Of a DNA stretch of 64,000 bases, positions 33,034-41,729 are shown one piece after another (position 1 is the first letter of the stretch; each line of letters starts with the position of its first letter). The DNA is from Pseudarthrobacter phenanthrenivorans Sphe3 (GTDB lineage Bacteria > Actinomycetota > Actinomycetes > Actinomycetales > Micrococcaceae). The stretch is from positions 4,092,001-4,156,000 of the forward strand of contig NC_015145.1 in assembly GCF_000189535.1 (NCBI RefSeq), written 5' to 3'. The notes beneath the pieces were generated by a model. The model was not told the origin of the DNA, did not search any database, and saw only the letters and a program-made list of their open reading frames with translations. A program made the position numbers and the translations under genes.

Positions 33034-33122
33034 GGCCAAAGTCGCCTTCAACCCCCCGGCACGACGGCGACATGCCGCCTCCGCCGGCGCCAGCACCGCC
33101 GTCGTACTCCCGGCAGACCTTG

Positions 33123-34310
33123 TCAGGGCTGTCCCGGCCAGCCGGTGTAGGCCTCGGCAAGGTAAGCCATGCCGTGCCTGGATGACACCACCGAGTTCAG
33201 CTCACCCAACTGCCGGGCACGGGAGAAGTCATCCGCATCCGCAGGGGTGTGCAGCATTGTGGTCATCCAGTAGGAGAACTGCTGCGCTTTCCACACCCGC
33301 TCCAGGGCGCGGTCGCTGAAGGTATCCAGCAAGTGGTCAGAGCCGGAGTTGTAGTGGCTGTCCAGGCCCTCGAAGAGCATCTTGACGTCGTGGATGGCCA
33401 GGTTCAGGCCCTTCGCACCGGTGGGCGGGACGGTGTGGGCAGCGTCGCCGGCGAGGAACAGGTTGCCGTGGCGCATGGGCGTGTGGACGAAGCTCCGGAA
33501 CGGCAGGACCATCTTGTCGATGACCGGGCCCTCCTTCAGCTCAAAGCCGTTGCCGTTGACCCTGCTCCGGAACTCGGCCCAGATCCGCTCGTCATCCCAC
33601 TCCGCCACGTTCTCCTTTGGGTCGCACTGGAAGTACATCCGCTGGACCGTCTCGGTGCGCTGGCTGATGAGGGCAAAACCGTTCGCGGAGTTGGCGTAGA
33701 TCAGTTCGTTGGAGCTGCGCGGGGCCTCGGCGAGGATCCCGAACCAGGCGAAGGGGTACTCGTGGAAGTACCACTTGCGGCCGGCTTCCGGAATCTGGAA
33801 GCGGCAGTGGCTGCGGGAACCGTCGGCCCCCACCAGGAAATCGGCCTGAATCTCGAACTCCACCCCTTCGGAGTCCGTGAACCACACCTTCGGCTTGCCT
33901 TCGAGGTCATGCACTGTGGTGTCCGTGACGCTGTAGCGGACGTCCCCGCCGTCGTCCCTCCTGCGGGCGGCGAGGTCCAGGAAGACGTCGGTCTGCGGGT
34001 AGAGCCACACGGACTCGCCCACGAGGTCCTTGAAGTCCACCCGGTGGCTTTCCCCGTTGAAGCGCAGCTCGATGCCGTCGTGCCGGTCGCCGTCGCGCAG
34101 TACCCGGTCCGAAACGCCGCTGTCCACGAGCAGGTTCACGGTGCCGTGCTCCAGGATGCCGGCACGTACGGTTTCGGAGATTTCCTTGTGGCTGCGGACT
34201 TCGATGACGGTGGAGTCGATGCCCGCCTTGGCCAGCAGGTGGGAGAGCATCAGGCCGGCCGGGCCTGCGCCCATGATGGCCACCTGGGTGGTGAGGATCT
34301 TGCGTGCCAT
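33123..34310 (-). CDS. pobA: 4-Hydroxybenzoate 3-monooxygenase
   Basis: A 395-residue flavoprotein that hydroxylates 4-hydroxybenzoate to protocatechuate with NAD(P)H and O2. The FAD motif is AIMGAGPAGLMLSHLLAKAG, the DG motif FLVGADGSRSHCR, and the GD motif LFLAGDAAHTVPPTGAKGLNLAIHDV. The length and the segments VRAGILEHGTVNLL, YFHEYPFAWFGILAE and HTPMRHGNLF are those of PobA. The start is ATG 34310 by family length; the frame extends 36 codons further but through the operator region. It feeds the pca genes at 42571-49357. An IclR regulator gene lies directly upstream on the same strand. Confidence 0.93.
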   Translation of the reverse strand: MARKILTTQVAIMGAGPAGLMLSHLLAKAGIDSTVIEVRSHKEISETVRAGILEHGTVNLLVDSGVSDRVLRDGDRHDGIELRFNGESHRVDFKDLVGESVWLYPQTDVFLDLAARRRDDGGDVRYSVTDTTVHDLEGKPKVWFTDSEGVEFEIQADFLVGADGSRSHCRFQIPEAGRKWYFHEYPFAWFGILAEAPRSSNELIYANSANGFALISQRTETVQRMYFQCDPKENVAEWDDERIWAEFRSRVNGNGFELKEGPVIDKMVLPFRSFVHTPMRHGNLFLAGDAAHTVPPTGAKGLNLAIHDVKMLFEGLDSHYNSGSDHLLDTFSDRALERVWKAQQFSYWMTTMLHTPADADDFSRARQLGELNSVVSSRHGMAYLAEAYTGWPGQP

Positions 34311-34407
34311 TGGCGTTCTCGCTTCGTTGCGGGGCCTGCTGCTGAGCGGCCGGATGGGTGCTTCTGCTTCCCAGTCTGCGCGCCCGCCGGCCACCCGTGT
34401 TACAGCA

Positions 34408-34424
34408 ATTCCGTTCAACGGAAT
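34408..34424. promoter_or_regulatory. IclR-type operator upstream of pobA
   Basis: A perfect 17-bp palindrome ATTCCGTT-C-AACGGAAT, 97 bp upstream of the pobA start and 7 bp beyond the stop of the adjacent IclR gene. IclR-family sites are often short palindromes of this TTCCG/CGGAA type. A TTCACA hexamer precedes it on the minus strand and may be a -35 element. Confidence 0.65.
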
Positions 34425-34431
34425 GTGAATC

Positions 34432-35175
34432 TTACGGTTCCGCCAGCCGCCGCGCTATGCCCCGCGCTGCGGTCTGCAGGGCAGGGACCAGGGCCTGCAG
34501 CCGCATCTCCCGCAAGGGCACCACCACCCCGAGCGACGCCACCGCACGCTGGCGCGGTCCCAGCACGGGGACGGCTATCCCCCACGTATCGGGGTCCACC
34601 ACGCCCTTGAGCTGGGCAAAGCCCTGGTGGAAGGTTTCGCTCAGCAGCACCCGGACGGCATCCGTGCTGACCTTCCCTTCCGGGTCCGCGAACTGGTCCA
34701 GGTACTGGCCCTGGAGCTGCTTGTCCTGGTGCGCCATCAGCGCCAGCCCCGCCGAGGAGGTGTGGACGGGCATCCGTCCCGCCACTTTGGCCCTGTTGGC
34801 AACGGACCCGCGGCGGGAGAGCCGCTCCACGAACAGGGCTTCCCAGCCGTCCAGCACAGCCAGGTTGACGTTTTGGTTCAGGACCTGCTGGATGTCCTCC
34901 ATGAACGGCATGGCAGCCTGCCGCAGGGCAAGGGTGGGCGCGGTCCGGTTGACCAGCTCCCAGAGCCGCAGCCCGGGCCGCACCAGGCCGCCGGGAGCTG
35001 CGTCCAGCAGGCCGTGGGCGGCGAGCTGGCGGACCAGCCGGTGGGCGGTGGTGAGCGGCAGGTCAGCGCGTTCCGCCAGCTCCGCGAGCTGCAGGGCGGT
35101 CACATCCTCGGGAAAGGCGGAGATCAGCCGCACGATCCGGTCCACCACCGAATCTCCGGACGCGGAATTGGCCAC
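34432..35175 (-). CDS. IclR-family regulator, probable regulator of pobA
   Basis: A 247-residue regulator. The N-terminal winged HTH (about 8-70) contains VVDRIVRLISAFPEDVTALQLAELAERADLPLTTAHRLVRQLAAHGLL. The C-terminal effector domain (about 85-247) has the IclR segments LAVLDGWEALFVERL, GRMPVHTSSAGLALMAH and GIAVPVLGPRQRAVASLGVVVP. It sits immediately upstream of pobA on the same strand with an operator-like palindrome in between, so it likely activates or represses pobA in response to 4-hydroxybenzoate. The name pobR would fit but is inferred from position only. Confidence 0.82.
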   Translation of the reverse strand: MANSASGDSVVDRIVRLISAFPEDVTALQLAELAERADLPLTTAHRLVRQLAAHGLLDAAPGGLVRPGLRLWELVNRTAPTLALRQAAMPFMEDIQQVLNQNVNLAVLDGWEALFVERLSRRGSVANRAKVAGRMPVHTSSAGLALMAHQDKQLQGQYLDQFADPEGKVSTDAVRVLLSETFHQGFAQLKGVVDPDTWGIAVPVLGPRQRAVASLGVVVPLREMRLQALVPALQTAARGIARRLAEP

Positions 35176-35217
35176 CGCACACCACCCGCCTTTTCCATTG
35201 AATGGGACGCTACCAGC

Positions 35218-36321
35218 CTACCGCTGCGGCACCTGCGGAGGGCCTGGCACGGAGCCGCCCGCCGCCGTCGTGCGTCCCCGCAGCAGGCGCCAAGCGTCCG
35301 GGGCAAGCACTACGGCTATGCCGAGGGCGGCACCGATGACCGTCTCGATAATCCGGTCCCGGAGGAGGAGGCCGGGCGAGGACGGAACCACCAGGAGCGT
35401 GGAAACCAGCGCCAACGGGGTGACGAAAACCTGGGCCAGAAGATACTGCCTGATGATGAACAGCTCGGCACCGAACTGGCACAGTGCCATGACCACCACC
35501 GTCTGCCACGGCTGCAGGCCCAGCAGCAGGATCGCTGCCATCACCACCAGGCCCAGGATGGTGCCGATGATCCTCTGCACCCCGCGGCGTACCCTGTGCC
35601 GCGTGGTGTGGCCCACCAGCGGAACCACGGCAGCCACCATGGCCCAGTAGTTGTGGCCGAAGCCGAGGCGGCTTCCCGCCCAGGTGGCCAGCGCACCCGC
35701 CAGGCCGGCAGCCACCAGATAGCCGAAGCCTTCCAGCCAGGCGGCCCGCTTCTCCTCCGGCGTGCGGCGGATGGGGCGGGGCCGCACCCAAGCCGTCCGG
35801 CGGCTGGGCAGCACCCTTGACGAAAACCCGACCAGCAGGCAAAAAACGGTGGTAAGGACGGACACCAGCAGGCCCTCCCAGAGCGGGGGCTGGTTGGGAA
35901 TGGAGGCGATGGCGGCGAAGGCGAAGATGTGGAACAGCGATCCTGCCGGCCGCAGCCGGAGCCAGGCGATGGCCACCGAACAGCCGCCCGCCACCAGCGT
36001 GGTGGCCAGGACAAGGAGCCAGGTGGTGGGCTCCGCGCCCAGGCCCCAGGCGGCTCCTGCCCGTGCCGCGAGGGCCGCGAGGACAATGACCAGCAGCATC
36101 AGCACGCCGGCCCTGAGCTGCAGGGCAAAGCGGATCGAATGCGGCTCACCGCGCCCGTAGATCCCGGTGAAGGCCCCAAAGGACGCGAAGATGGCCAGGT
36201 CCAGCCGGCCCATCAGCACCAGGGCAAAGAGCGGAACGAAGACACCAACGGCGCACCTTAGGGCTGGATGGTGGTCCTTGTTGCCGGGAGCAAGGCGGAA
36301 CATCTCGGCGAGCATCTTCAC
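35218..36321 (-). CDS. FUSC-family inner membrane protein (aromatic acid exporter-like)
   Basis: A 367-residue integral membrane protein with two blocks of helices (about 20-165 and 205-340) separated by a basic cytoplasmic linker (SRVLPSRRTAWVRPRPIRRTPEEKRAAW). This matches the FUSC/AaeB-YccS arrangement. The motif GHNYWAMVAAVVPLVGHTTRHRVRRGVQRIIGTILG is family-typical. Relatives export hydroxylated aromatic acids and fusaric acid, so it may relieve build-up of 4-hydroxybenzoate or protocatechuate next to pobA. Start MKMLAEM or the Met two codons later; both are possible. Confidence 0.8.
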   Translation of the reverse strand: MKMLAEMFRLAPGNKDHHPALRCAVGVFVPLFALVLMGRLDLAIFASFGAFTGIYGRGEPHSIRFALQLRAGVLMLLVIVLAALAARAGAAWGLGAEPTTWLLVLATTLVAGGCSVAIAWLRLRPAGSLFHIFAFAAIASIPNQPPLWEGLLVSVLTTVFCLLVGFSSRVLPSRRTAWVRPRPIRRTPEEKRAAWLEGFGYLVAAGLAGALATWAGSRLGFGHNYWAMVAAVVPLVGHTTRHRVRRGVQRIIGTILGLVVMAAILLLGLQPWQTVVVMALCQFGAELFIIRQYLLAQVFVTPLALVSTLLVVPSSPGLLLRDRIIETVIGAALGIAVVLAPDAWRLLRGRTTAAGGSVPGPPQVPQR

Positions 36322-36482
36322 GGAAACAGCGCCTTCCTGCGGCGGGTGGACGGGTGGCGGCCGGCCGCGCTGACGTTCCTGCTAAATCCTACGACGGGCG
36401 CCGGTACCGGCGGCGAACGGCGTTCCCATGAATGGAACGGCTGGGCAACACCGCTGAAACAGCGCCGCCTGATGCTTGAGGC

Positions 36483-37322
36483 ATGAAGCCCACCGCACGC
36501 AACACGCCCGCGGCTGAACTGAGCTGTGAAGTCTGCGGCCTGATGCCGGAACCTCCCAAGACCCGCCTGACCGTGGCCAATGTGGCTGTGATGCTGCCCA
36601 TCGAGCTGCTGGTGCACGCCCTGGTGGTGGAAACCGCCCTGCCGTACGTGGCCAAGGTGCTGGTGCTTGCCCTGGCCGCGACTTTCCTGGTGATCTGGGT
36701 TGCCGAACCTTCTGCTGCCCGGATCCTCCGCGGCTGGCTCCACGCGCCGGCGCTGCGGCATCGGCGGAAGCTGGGCGCGGCCCCGGCATTATGGCGTGCC
36801 CGAACCGTGTTGGCGGACGAGCCCGGTTCACTGCAGAAAGCCACGCGGGCCCTGGCGCGCACGGGCACCAACATCCTCAGCATCCATGTGCACCCGGTGG
36901 CGGGCGGGGTGCTTGACGAGTTTGTCCTTTCGGCCCCCGGGCGGGTCAGCGAGCGCGAGCTCCTGGAGGCCCTGCACGACGGCGGCGGCACCGGTTCCCG
37001 CGTCTGGCCAACCACCGCCCTGGCGATGGCGGACGGGCAAACAAAGGCTCTCAGCCTCGCGGCCCGGATCGCGGACGCACCGGACGAGCTCCCGTTGGCA
37101 GTGGCGGAGCTGCTGCGCGCCCGCATCCTCCCGCCCGGCGAGCCCTTGATGGCAGGGGACGACGGCGGCACCCGGCTGAAGATTCCCACCGCCTGGCACG
37201 GCCCCATCACCTTCACCCGGCCCGGGGAGCCGTTCACTCCCGCAGAAGCTGCCCGAGCCCACCGGCTGGCAGAGCTCGCGGAAATCCTGTCCCATCGGCG
37301 CGCGGGTTCCCATCCCAACTAG
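36483..37322 (+). CDS. Membrane-anchored ACT-domain protein
   Basis: A 279-residue protein with an unusual layout. A cytoplasmic N-terminus with a CEVC pair (C15, C18) is followed by two membrane helices (about 30-75, TVANVAVMLPIELLVHALVVE and YVAKVLVLALAATFLVIWVA). Then comes an ACT domain at about 105-150 (ARTVLADEPGSLQKATRALARTGTNILSIHVHP), which normally senses amino acids. The C-terminal 120 residues resemble a further regulatory region with the GNAT-unrelated segment RLKIPTAWHGPITFTRPGEPFTPAE. No catalytic domain is recognisable. A membrane amino-acid sensor is a guess from architecture. Confidence 0.65.
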   Translation: MKPTARNTPAAELSCEVCGLMPEPPKTRLTVANVAVMLPIELLVHALVVETALPYVAKVLVLALAATFLVIWVAEPSAARILRGWLHAPALRHRRKLGAAPALWRARTVLADEPGSLQKATRALARTGTNILSIHVHPVAGGVLDEFVLSAPGRVSERELLEALHDGGGTGSRVWPTTALAMADGQTKALSLAARIADAPDELPLAVAELLRARILPPGEPLMAGDDGGTRLKIPTAWHGPITFTRPGEPFTPAEAARAHRLAELAEILSHRRAGSHPN

Positions 37323-37370
37323 GTAGCGCCAAGTGTCGTTTTGGGTGTTCAAAACGACACTTGGCGCTAC
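37323..37370. terminator. Very long perfect hairpin between convergent genes
   Basis: A 21-bp perfect stem (37323-37343 pairs with 37350-37370; core GCGCCAAGTGTCG) with the loop GGTGTT, directly at the stop of the ACT-protein gene and 27 bp from the end of the lipid kinase gene. A bidirectional terminator is likely. The sequence is less GC-rich than its surroundings and looks like a dispersed repeat unit; copy number in the genome is unknown. Confidence 0.8.
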
Positions 37371-37396
37371 TTACTTGGGGCGGGGGGCGTTAACGC

Positions 37397-38317
37397 CTAC
37401 ATCCGGATGGTCAGGGCGGACGGATCCAGGGTCATGAGCACGTGCTTGCCCTGGCCCTCATGGTCGCCGTCCAGCTGGTAGTCGTCGTTGTGCTCCAGGA
37501 TGATCTCCACGGTCTTGCCCTGGAAATACTCCACCGAGGTGGAGTTGTTCTTGCCCTTGACGATCATCCCCGCAAGTACAGAGAGCCAGCCCAGCCTTCC
37601 GTGGTGGGGTGCCAGTACCGCCACGTCCAGCAGGCCGTCGTCCATCTTGGCCTCGGGGAAGATTTCCAGGCCGCCCTGGACCTTGCCGCAGTTGCCCACC
37701 ATGACGCTGCGGACGCCGCGGTGCAGAGCCCGCTTCCCGTCGATCACCACGGTGGCCTTAACGGGCTTGCCGGGCAGGTTGCGGATTCCGGCGTCCACAT
37801 AGGCGAGCCAGCCCACCTTGTGCTTAAGTTCCTCGTCCGTGTCGGCCATGATGGTGGCGTCGTACCCCACGCCGGCCATCACCAGGAACAGCTGTTCCAT
37901 GTCCGGGTCGCTGCGGCGGGCACGGACCACGTCGATCTTCCGTTCGGTTCCGGCGAGCGCGCCGGCCATGGCGCCGTCGTAGTCGGTGACGTCCATGCCG
38001 AGGTTGCGGGCCAGGAGGTTGCCGGTCCCGAGCGGGAGCAGGCCCATCGGAGTGTCGCCGCCGGTCAGGACCTCAGCCACGCACCGGACGGTCCCGTCCC
38101 CGCCGGCGGCAATGACAATATCGGCGCCCTGGGCAAGGGCTTCCTTCGCCTGCCCGACGCCGGGATCCTCCTTGGTGGTTTCAAACCACAGGGTCTCGCC
38201 CCAGCCATTTTCCGCGGCGTGCCGGGCTGCGAGCTCCCGCACATCAACGTCTACCGTCTTGGCCGGATTGATGATGATGGCCGCGCGCTGGGGGGCAGTG
38301 GGTGAGTTGGCAGTCAT
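37397..38317 (-). CDS. Diacylglycerol kinase-family lipid kinase
   Basis: A 306-residue cytosolic or membrane-associated lipid kinase. The nucleotide-binding motif GGDGT is in IVIAAGGDGTVRCVAEVL (near 70), followed by PLGTGNLLARNLGM (near 95) as in DgkB, YegS and sphingosine kinase relatives. The C-terminal domain carries NCGKVQGGLEIFPEAKMDDGLLDVAVL (near 210). It transfers phosphate to a lipid hydroxyl, in Gram-positives often diacylglycerol for phospholipid recycling. Its exact lipid is not known. Confidence 0.88.
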   Translation of the reverse strand: MTANSPTAPQRAAIIINPAKTVDVDVRELAARHAAENGWGETLWFETTKEDPGVGQAKEALAQGADIVIAAGGDGTVRCVAEVLTGGDTPMGLLPLGTGNLLARNLGMDVTDYDGAMAGALAGTERKIDVVRARRSDPDMEQLFLVMAGVGYDATIMADTDEELKHKVGWLAYVDAGIRNLPGKPVKATVVIDGKRALHRGVRSVMVGNCGKVQGGLEIFPEAKMDDGLLDVAVLAPHHGRLGWLSVLAGMIVKGKNNSTSVEYFQGKTVEIILEHNDDYQLDGDHEGQGKHVLMTLDPSALTIRM

Positions 38318-38396
38318 GGTGTCCTCTGGTGGCGATTGGAAGGGTGCTTCTCACTGAAGGGTAGCCTGCCGGGGAGCCTCCCAGCAGCAGGGACGG

Positions 38397-39770
38397 CTAC
38401 AGTGCCTTGACCGCCCCGAGTACCTGCGCCAGCGAGTCCTTGGCGTCGCCGAACAGCAGCGACGTCTGCGGCTCGTACAGCAGGTCGTTCTCGATCCCGG
38501 CGAAGCCCGGCCGCATGGACCGCTTCAGGAACACCACCTGCCGTGCCTCCGCCACCTCCAGGATGGGCATCCCATAGATGGGGGATCCGGAGGACGTCTT
38601 GGCCGCAGGGTTGACCACGTCATTGGCGCCCACCACCAACGCAACATCCGCGGTCTTGAACTCCGGATTGATCTCCCCCATTTCCTTGAGGGACTCGTAG
38701 GGCACATTGGCTTCGGCCAGGAGCACGTTCATGTGTCCGGGCATCCGGCCGGCTACAGGATGGATGGCGAAATCCACCTCGATGCCGCGCGCTTCCAGGG
38801 CCTGCGCCAGTTCGGCCGCCGTGTGCTGGCCCTGCGCCACGGCCAGGCCGTAGCCGGGCACAATGATCACGCGCTGGGCGTAGCCCAGGAGCACGGCCAC
38901 GTCCTCGGCGCTGGAGGAACGTACCGGACGCTCGCTCACGGCTGTGGATCCCGCCGTCGAACTTCCCTTGAAGGCGCCGAACAGGATGCCCGTCACGCTG
39001 CGGCCCATGGCCGCCGCCATGGCGCGGGTGAGGATGGTACCGGAGGCACCCACCAGCGTGCCGGCCACTACCAGCAGCACATTGCCGAGCACCACGCCGG
39101 ACGCGGCAACCGCCAGGCCGGTGAAGGCGTTCAACAGCGAGATCACGATGGGAACGTCGGCCCCTCCCACCGGCAGCACCAGCAGGACGCCGGCGGCCAG
39201 GCCCAGTGCCAGCAGCAGCACTGCGAGCGGCAGGGAGCCGGTGAAAATGACGACGCCGGCGGCCGCCACAGCAGCCAGCAGCACCGCGCCCATCACCACG
39301 GGCAGTCCGGGGAACACCACCGGCCGGGTGGTCATCAGTTCCTGGAGCTTGGCGAACGTGACCCCGGAACCGGCGAAGGAAACGGCCCCCACCAGCAACG
39401 TGAACACGATGGCCAGCCGCACCCAGGGATCATCCGCGTGGCTCAGCTCCAGGAGGGCCACCAGGGCCGCGGCACCGCCGCCCACCCCGTTGAAGAGTGC
39501 CACCAGCTGCGGCATCTGGGTCATCCTGACCCGCCGGGCCACGGGGGCGGCAATGGCCGATCCCACGACGATGGCCGCGAGGATCCAGGGGATATTGTCG
39601 AGCCGCGAGGAGAGGAAAACGGTGACGACGGCGATCAGGGCTCCGGCGGCGCCGATCAGGTTGCCCCGGCGGGCGGTCCGCGGGGAACTGAGGCCGCGCA
39701 GCGCCAGGATGAAGAAGACGGCGGCAATCAGGTAAAGGAGCGAGGTCCAGACCGGGTCCAGGAGGATCAT
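38397..39770 (-). CDS. pntB: NAD(P) transhydrogenase subunit beta
   Basis: A 457-residue membrane subunit of the proton-translocating transhydrogenase, which uses the proton motive force to reduce NADP+ with NADH. About eight to nine N-terminal helices form the proton path. The C-terminal NADP(H)-binding domain III (about 285-457) contains VIIVPGYGLAVAQGQHTAAELAQAL, VDFAIHPVAGRMPGHMNVLLAEANVPY and VALVVGANDVVNPAAK, all diagnostic. It starts at ATG 39770, overlapping the stop of pntAB by four bases. Confidence 0.95.
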   Translation of the reverse strand: MILLDPVWTSLLYLIAAVFFILALRGLSSPRTARRGNLIGAAGALIAVVTVFLSSRLDNIPWILAAIVVGSAIAAPVARRVRMTQMPQLVALFNGVGGGAAALVALLELSHADDPWVRLAIVFTLLVGAVSFAGSGVTFAKLQELMTTRPVVFPGLPVVMGAVLLAAVAAAGVVIFTGSLPLAVLLLALGLAAGVLLVLPVGGADVPIVISLLNAFTGLAVAASGVVLGNVLLVVAGTLVGASGTILTRAMAAAMGRSVTGILFGAFKGSSTAGSTAVSERPVRSSSAEDVAVLLGYAQRVIIVPGYGLAVAQGQHTAAELAQALEARGIEVDFAIHPVAGRMPGHMNVLLAEANVPYESLKEMGEINPEFKTADVALVVGANDVVNPAAKTSSGSPIYGMPILEVAEARQVVFLKRSMRPGFAGIENDLLYEPQTSLLFGDAKDSLAQVLGAVKAL

Positions 39771-40087
39771 CTGCCCTCCACCTCCCCCGCGGCATCTTTG
39801 CGCCCGGCCGCTTTCCTGGCATGGAACATATGCAGCATCCGGTCGGTCACCACAAAGCCGCCCACCAAGTTGGCGGTGGCCAGGACGACGGCGAGCAGCG
39901 CCACCCCGAGCACCAGCGGGTCCGCTGCCTGGCCGGCCACGATGATGGCACCCACCAGGATGATCCCGTGGATGGCATTGGCGCCGGACATGAGCGGCGT
40001 GTGCAGGGTGCTGGAGACCTTGGACACCACCTCGAAGCCCACGAACACGGCCAGGACCGTGATGGTCAGCAGGCTCATTCCATCCAT
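39767..40087 (-). CDS. pntAB: NAD(P) transhydrogenase subunit alpha part 2 (membrane)
   Basis: A 106-residue membrane protein corresponding to the C-terminal membrane part of E. coli PntA, encoded separately as in Rhodospirillum and many actinobacteria. Three helices are visible: SLLTITVLAVFVGFEVVSKV, AIHGIILVGAIIVAG and PLVLGVALLAVVLATANLVGGFVVTDRML. The start is ATG 40087, which shares a base with the pntAA stop (TGATG); a second Met lies three codons later. Confidence 0.92.
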   Translation of the reverse strand: MDGMSLLTITVLAVFVGFEVVSKVSSTLHTPLMSGANAIHGIILVGAIIVAGQAADPLVLGVALLAVVLATANLVGGFVVTDRMLHMFHARKAAGRKDAAGEVEGR

Positions 40088-41256
40088 CAGAGCACCCCTT
40101 CCCGCCAGGTGCTGGCCCGCTCGGCCAGGAGTTCCGCCGTCGGCTGGTGCCTGACTTCCCCGCCGTGGGTCAGGCACGCGCCCGCCAGCACTTCGTCGCC
40201 GAAATCCGCGGCCACTGCACCGTCCCGGATCATGAGGGCCAGGAGGTTGGCAACGTTCTTGGCGTAGAGCCGGGACGCGTCGGACGCCATGGCGGACGGT
40301 GCGTCCTTCAATCCCACCAATGTGACATGCCCCGTGCCGTCCGCCGTGGGCACCGGAATGTCCTGGCCCGGAACCACTGACTCAACATTGCCGCCCGACT
40401 CCGCCGCGAGGTCAACCACCACGGACCCCGCCCGCATGCCCTGGACCATCTCTGTGGTGACCAGGAGGGGTGCGCGCCTGCCGGGGACGGCCGCCGTCGT
40501 AATCAGCACGTCCGCCTGGGCAACATGCGGGGCGAGCAGCTGCCTCTGCCGGGTGCCGGCGTCCGAACTGAGCTGGCGGGCATAACCACCGGCTGCTTCC
40601 GCGGTTTCCAGGTCCAGCCGGATGAAGGTCCCGCCCATGGAGGCCACCTCGTCGGCCGACGCGGGGCGGATGTCGTTAGCGAAAACGCGGGCGCCCAGCC
40701 GTTTTGCGGTTCCAATGGCCTGCAGGCCTGCTACGCCCGCGCCAAGCACCAGGACCCTCGCGGGCGGGACGGTGCCGGCGGCGGTCATATAGAGCGGGAA
40801 GAACCGGGGCAGCCTGATGGCCGCCTCCAGGACGCAACGGTAGCCGGCCACCAGCGCCTGGGAGCTGAGGGCGTCCATGGACTGGGCGCGGGAGATGCGG
40901 GGCACCAGTTCAAGGGCGAAGGCCGTGACACCGGCGTCTGCGAGCGCCTGGACGGTGGGCAGCTCGGACGACGGCGACGCCAGGCCAACGGTGACGGCTC
41001 CCCTTTTCAGGGCCTGGGCTGTGTCCGGGTCCAATGGCCGGACGTGGGCCAGGACATCCAGTTGGGCCAGGTCAAGTGCGGGGACGAGGCGGGCGCCGGC
41101 CTGGCTGTAGGCAATATCCGGGTACCCTGCCGCGGCGCCGGCATCTTCCTCCAGAAGTATTTCGACGCCGAGCGCGGCCAGCTGCTTCACCGTTTCCGGG
41201 GTTGCGGCCACCCGCCGTTCACCCTCCCGGCGTTCCCGCGGTATACCCAGTTTCAC
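40087..41256 (-). CDS. pntAA: NAD(P) transhydrogenase subunit alpha part 1 (NAD-binding)
   Basis: A 389-residue soluble subunit with the alanine-dehydrogenase/PntA fold. MKLGIPRERREGERRVAATP at the N-terminus is diagnostic. The NAD(H)-binding Rossmann motif is VLVLGAGVAGLQAIGTAKRLGARVFANDIR (near 168), and the mobile-loop region near 220 follows. It transfers hydride between NADH and the NADP domain of PntB. It heads the pntAA-pntAB-pntB operon. NADPH made this way could support the reductases and monooxygenases encoded nearby. Confidence 0.94.
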   Translation of the reverse strand: MKLGIPRERREGERRVAATPETVKQLAALGVEILLEEDAGAAAGYPDIAYSQAGARLVPALDLAQLDVLAHVRPLDPDTAQALKRGAVTVGLASPSSELPTVQALADAGVTAFALELVPRISRAQSMDALSSQALVAGYRCVLEAAIRLPRFFPLYMTAAGTVPPARVLVLGAGVAGLQAIGTAKRLGARVFANDIRPASADEVASMGGTFIRLDLETAEAAGGYARQLSSDAGTRQRQLLAPHVAQADVLITTAAVPGRRAPLLVTTEMVQGMRAGSVVVDLAAESGGNVESVVPGQDIPVPTADGTGHVTLVGLKDAPSAMASDASRLYAKNVANLLALMIRDGAVAADFGDEVLAGACLTHGGEVRHQPTAELLAERASTWREGVL

Positions 41257-41348
41257 CCGCCGACTCCCCTCGCTGCACGTAGTTGGCTTGAGTCTATGGC
41301 CCGCGCCGCTGCCGCGGGAGTGGGAGGGTGCCGCTTGTGTGTAAACAG

Positions 41349-41675
41349 TTACCGCCCGGGCTGCCGCCGGCCGCCTGCGCCGCCCGCGAGACGGTAGGGC
41401 TCCTGCAGCAGTTCGCTGAGCAGCCCGGTGTCGATCCTGTCCAGCCGCACGAGCACGAGCTGGGGTGACCGCTCATGATGCGGGGTCCAGAAGTAGATGT
41501 CCGGTTCGGTCCCGGCCAGGGCCTCGCGCTCCTCCGTCTTAACTGTGAGGACGCCCGGTTCCCAGATCCGCGCCATCAGGGTTTTGGCGAACCAGGCCGG
41601 CTGGCCCCAGCTGGGCCGTTCGGTCACACCGGGCAGCGCCAGGGCAATGCTGCGGACGTCGTCTTCCGTGGCCAT
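41349..41675 (-). CDS. MmcQ/YjbR-family small protein
   Basis: A 108-residue protein of the MmcQ/YjbR fold (double-wing, CyaY-like). The typical segments are MATEDDVRSIALALPGVTERPSWGQPAWFAKTLMARIWE, LTVKTEEREALAG, DIYFWTPHHERSPQLVLVRLDRID and LSELLQEPYRL. Some members have been suggested to bind DNA, but the biochemical role is not established. It lies on the minus strand between the transhydrogenase operon and the pca cluster and shows no functional link to either. Confidence 0.85.
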   Translation of the reverse strand: MATEDDVRSIALALPGVTERPSWGQPAWFAKTLMARIWEPGVLTVKTEEREALAGTEPDIYFWTPHHERSPQLVLVRLDRIDTGLLSELLQEPYRLAGGAGGRRQPGR

Positions 41676-41729
41676 GGGTCACAGTCTGCCTCAAGGGGGT
41701 ACGTCCGGCACCCTCCCTGACCCGGAGGG

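Noticed and set aside
32966..33160. Minus-strand 64-codon frame spanning the TetR end and pobA end
   Set aside because: Short, without motif, and overlapping two supported genes at their 3' ends.
38733..40154. 473-codon frame on the plus strand opposite pntB and pntAB
   Set aside because: Its His/Gly/Gln-rich composition is typical of antisense reading of high-GC genes, and the opposite strand encodes well-conserved transhydrogenase subunits.
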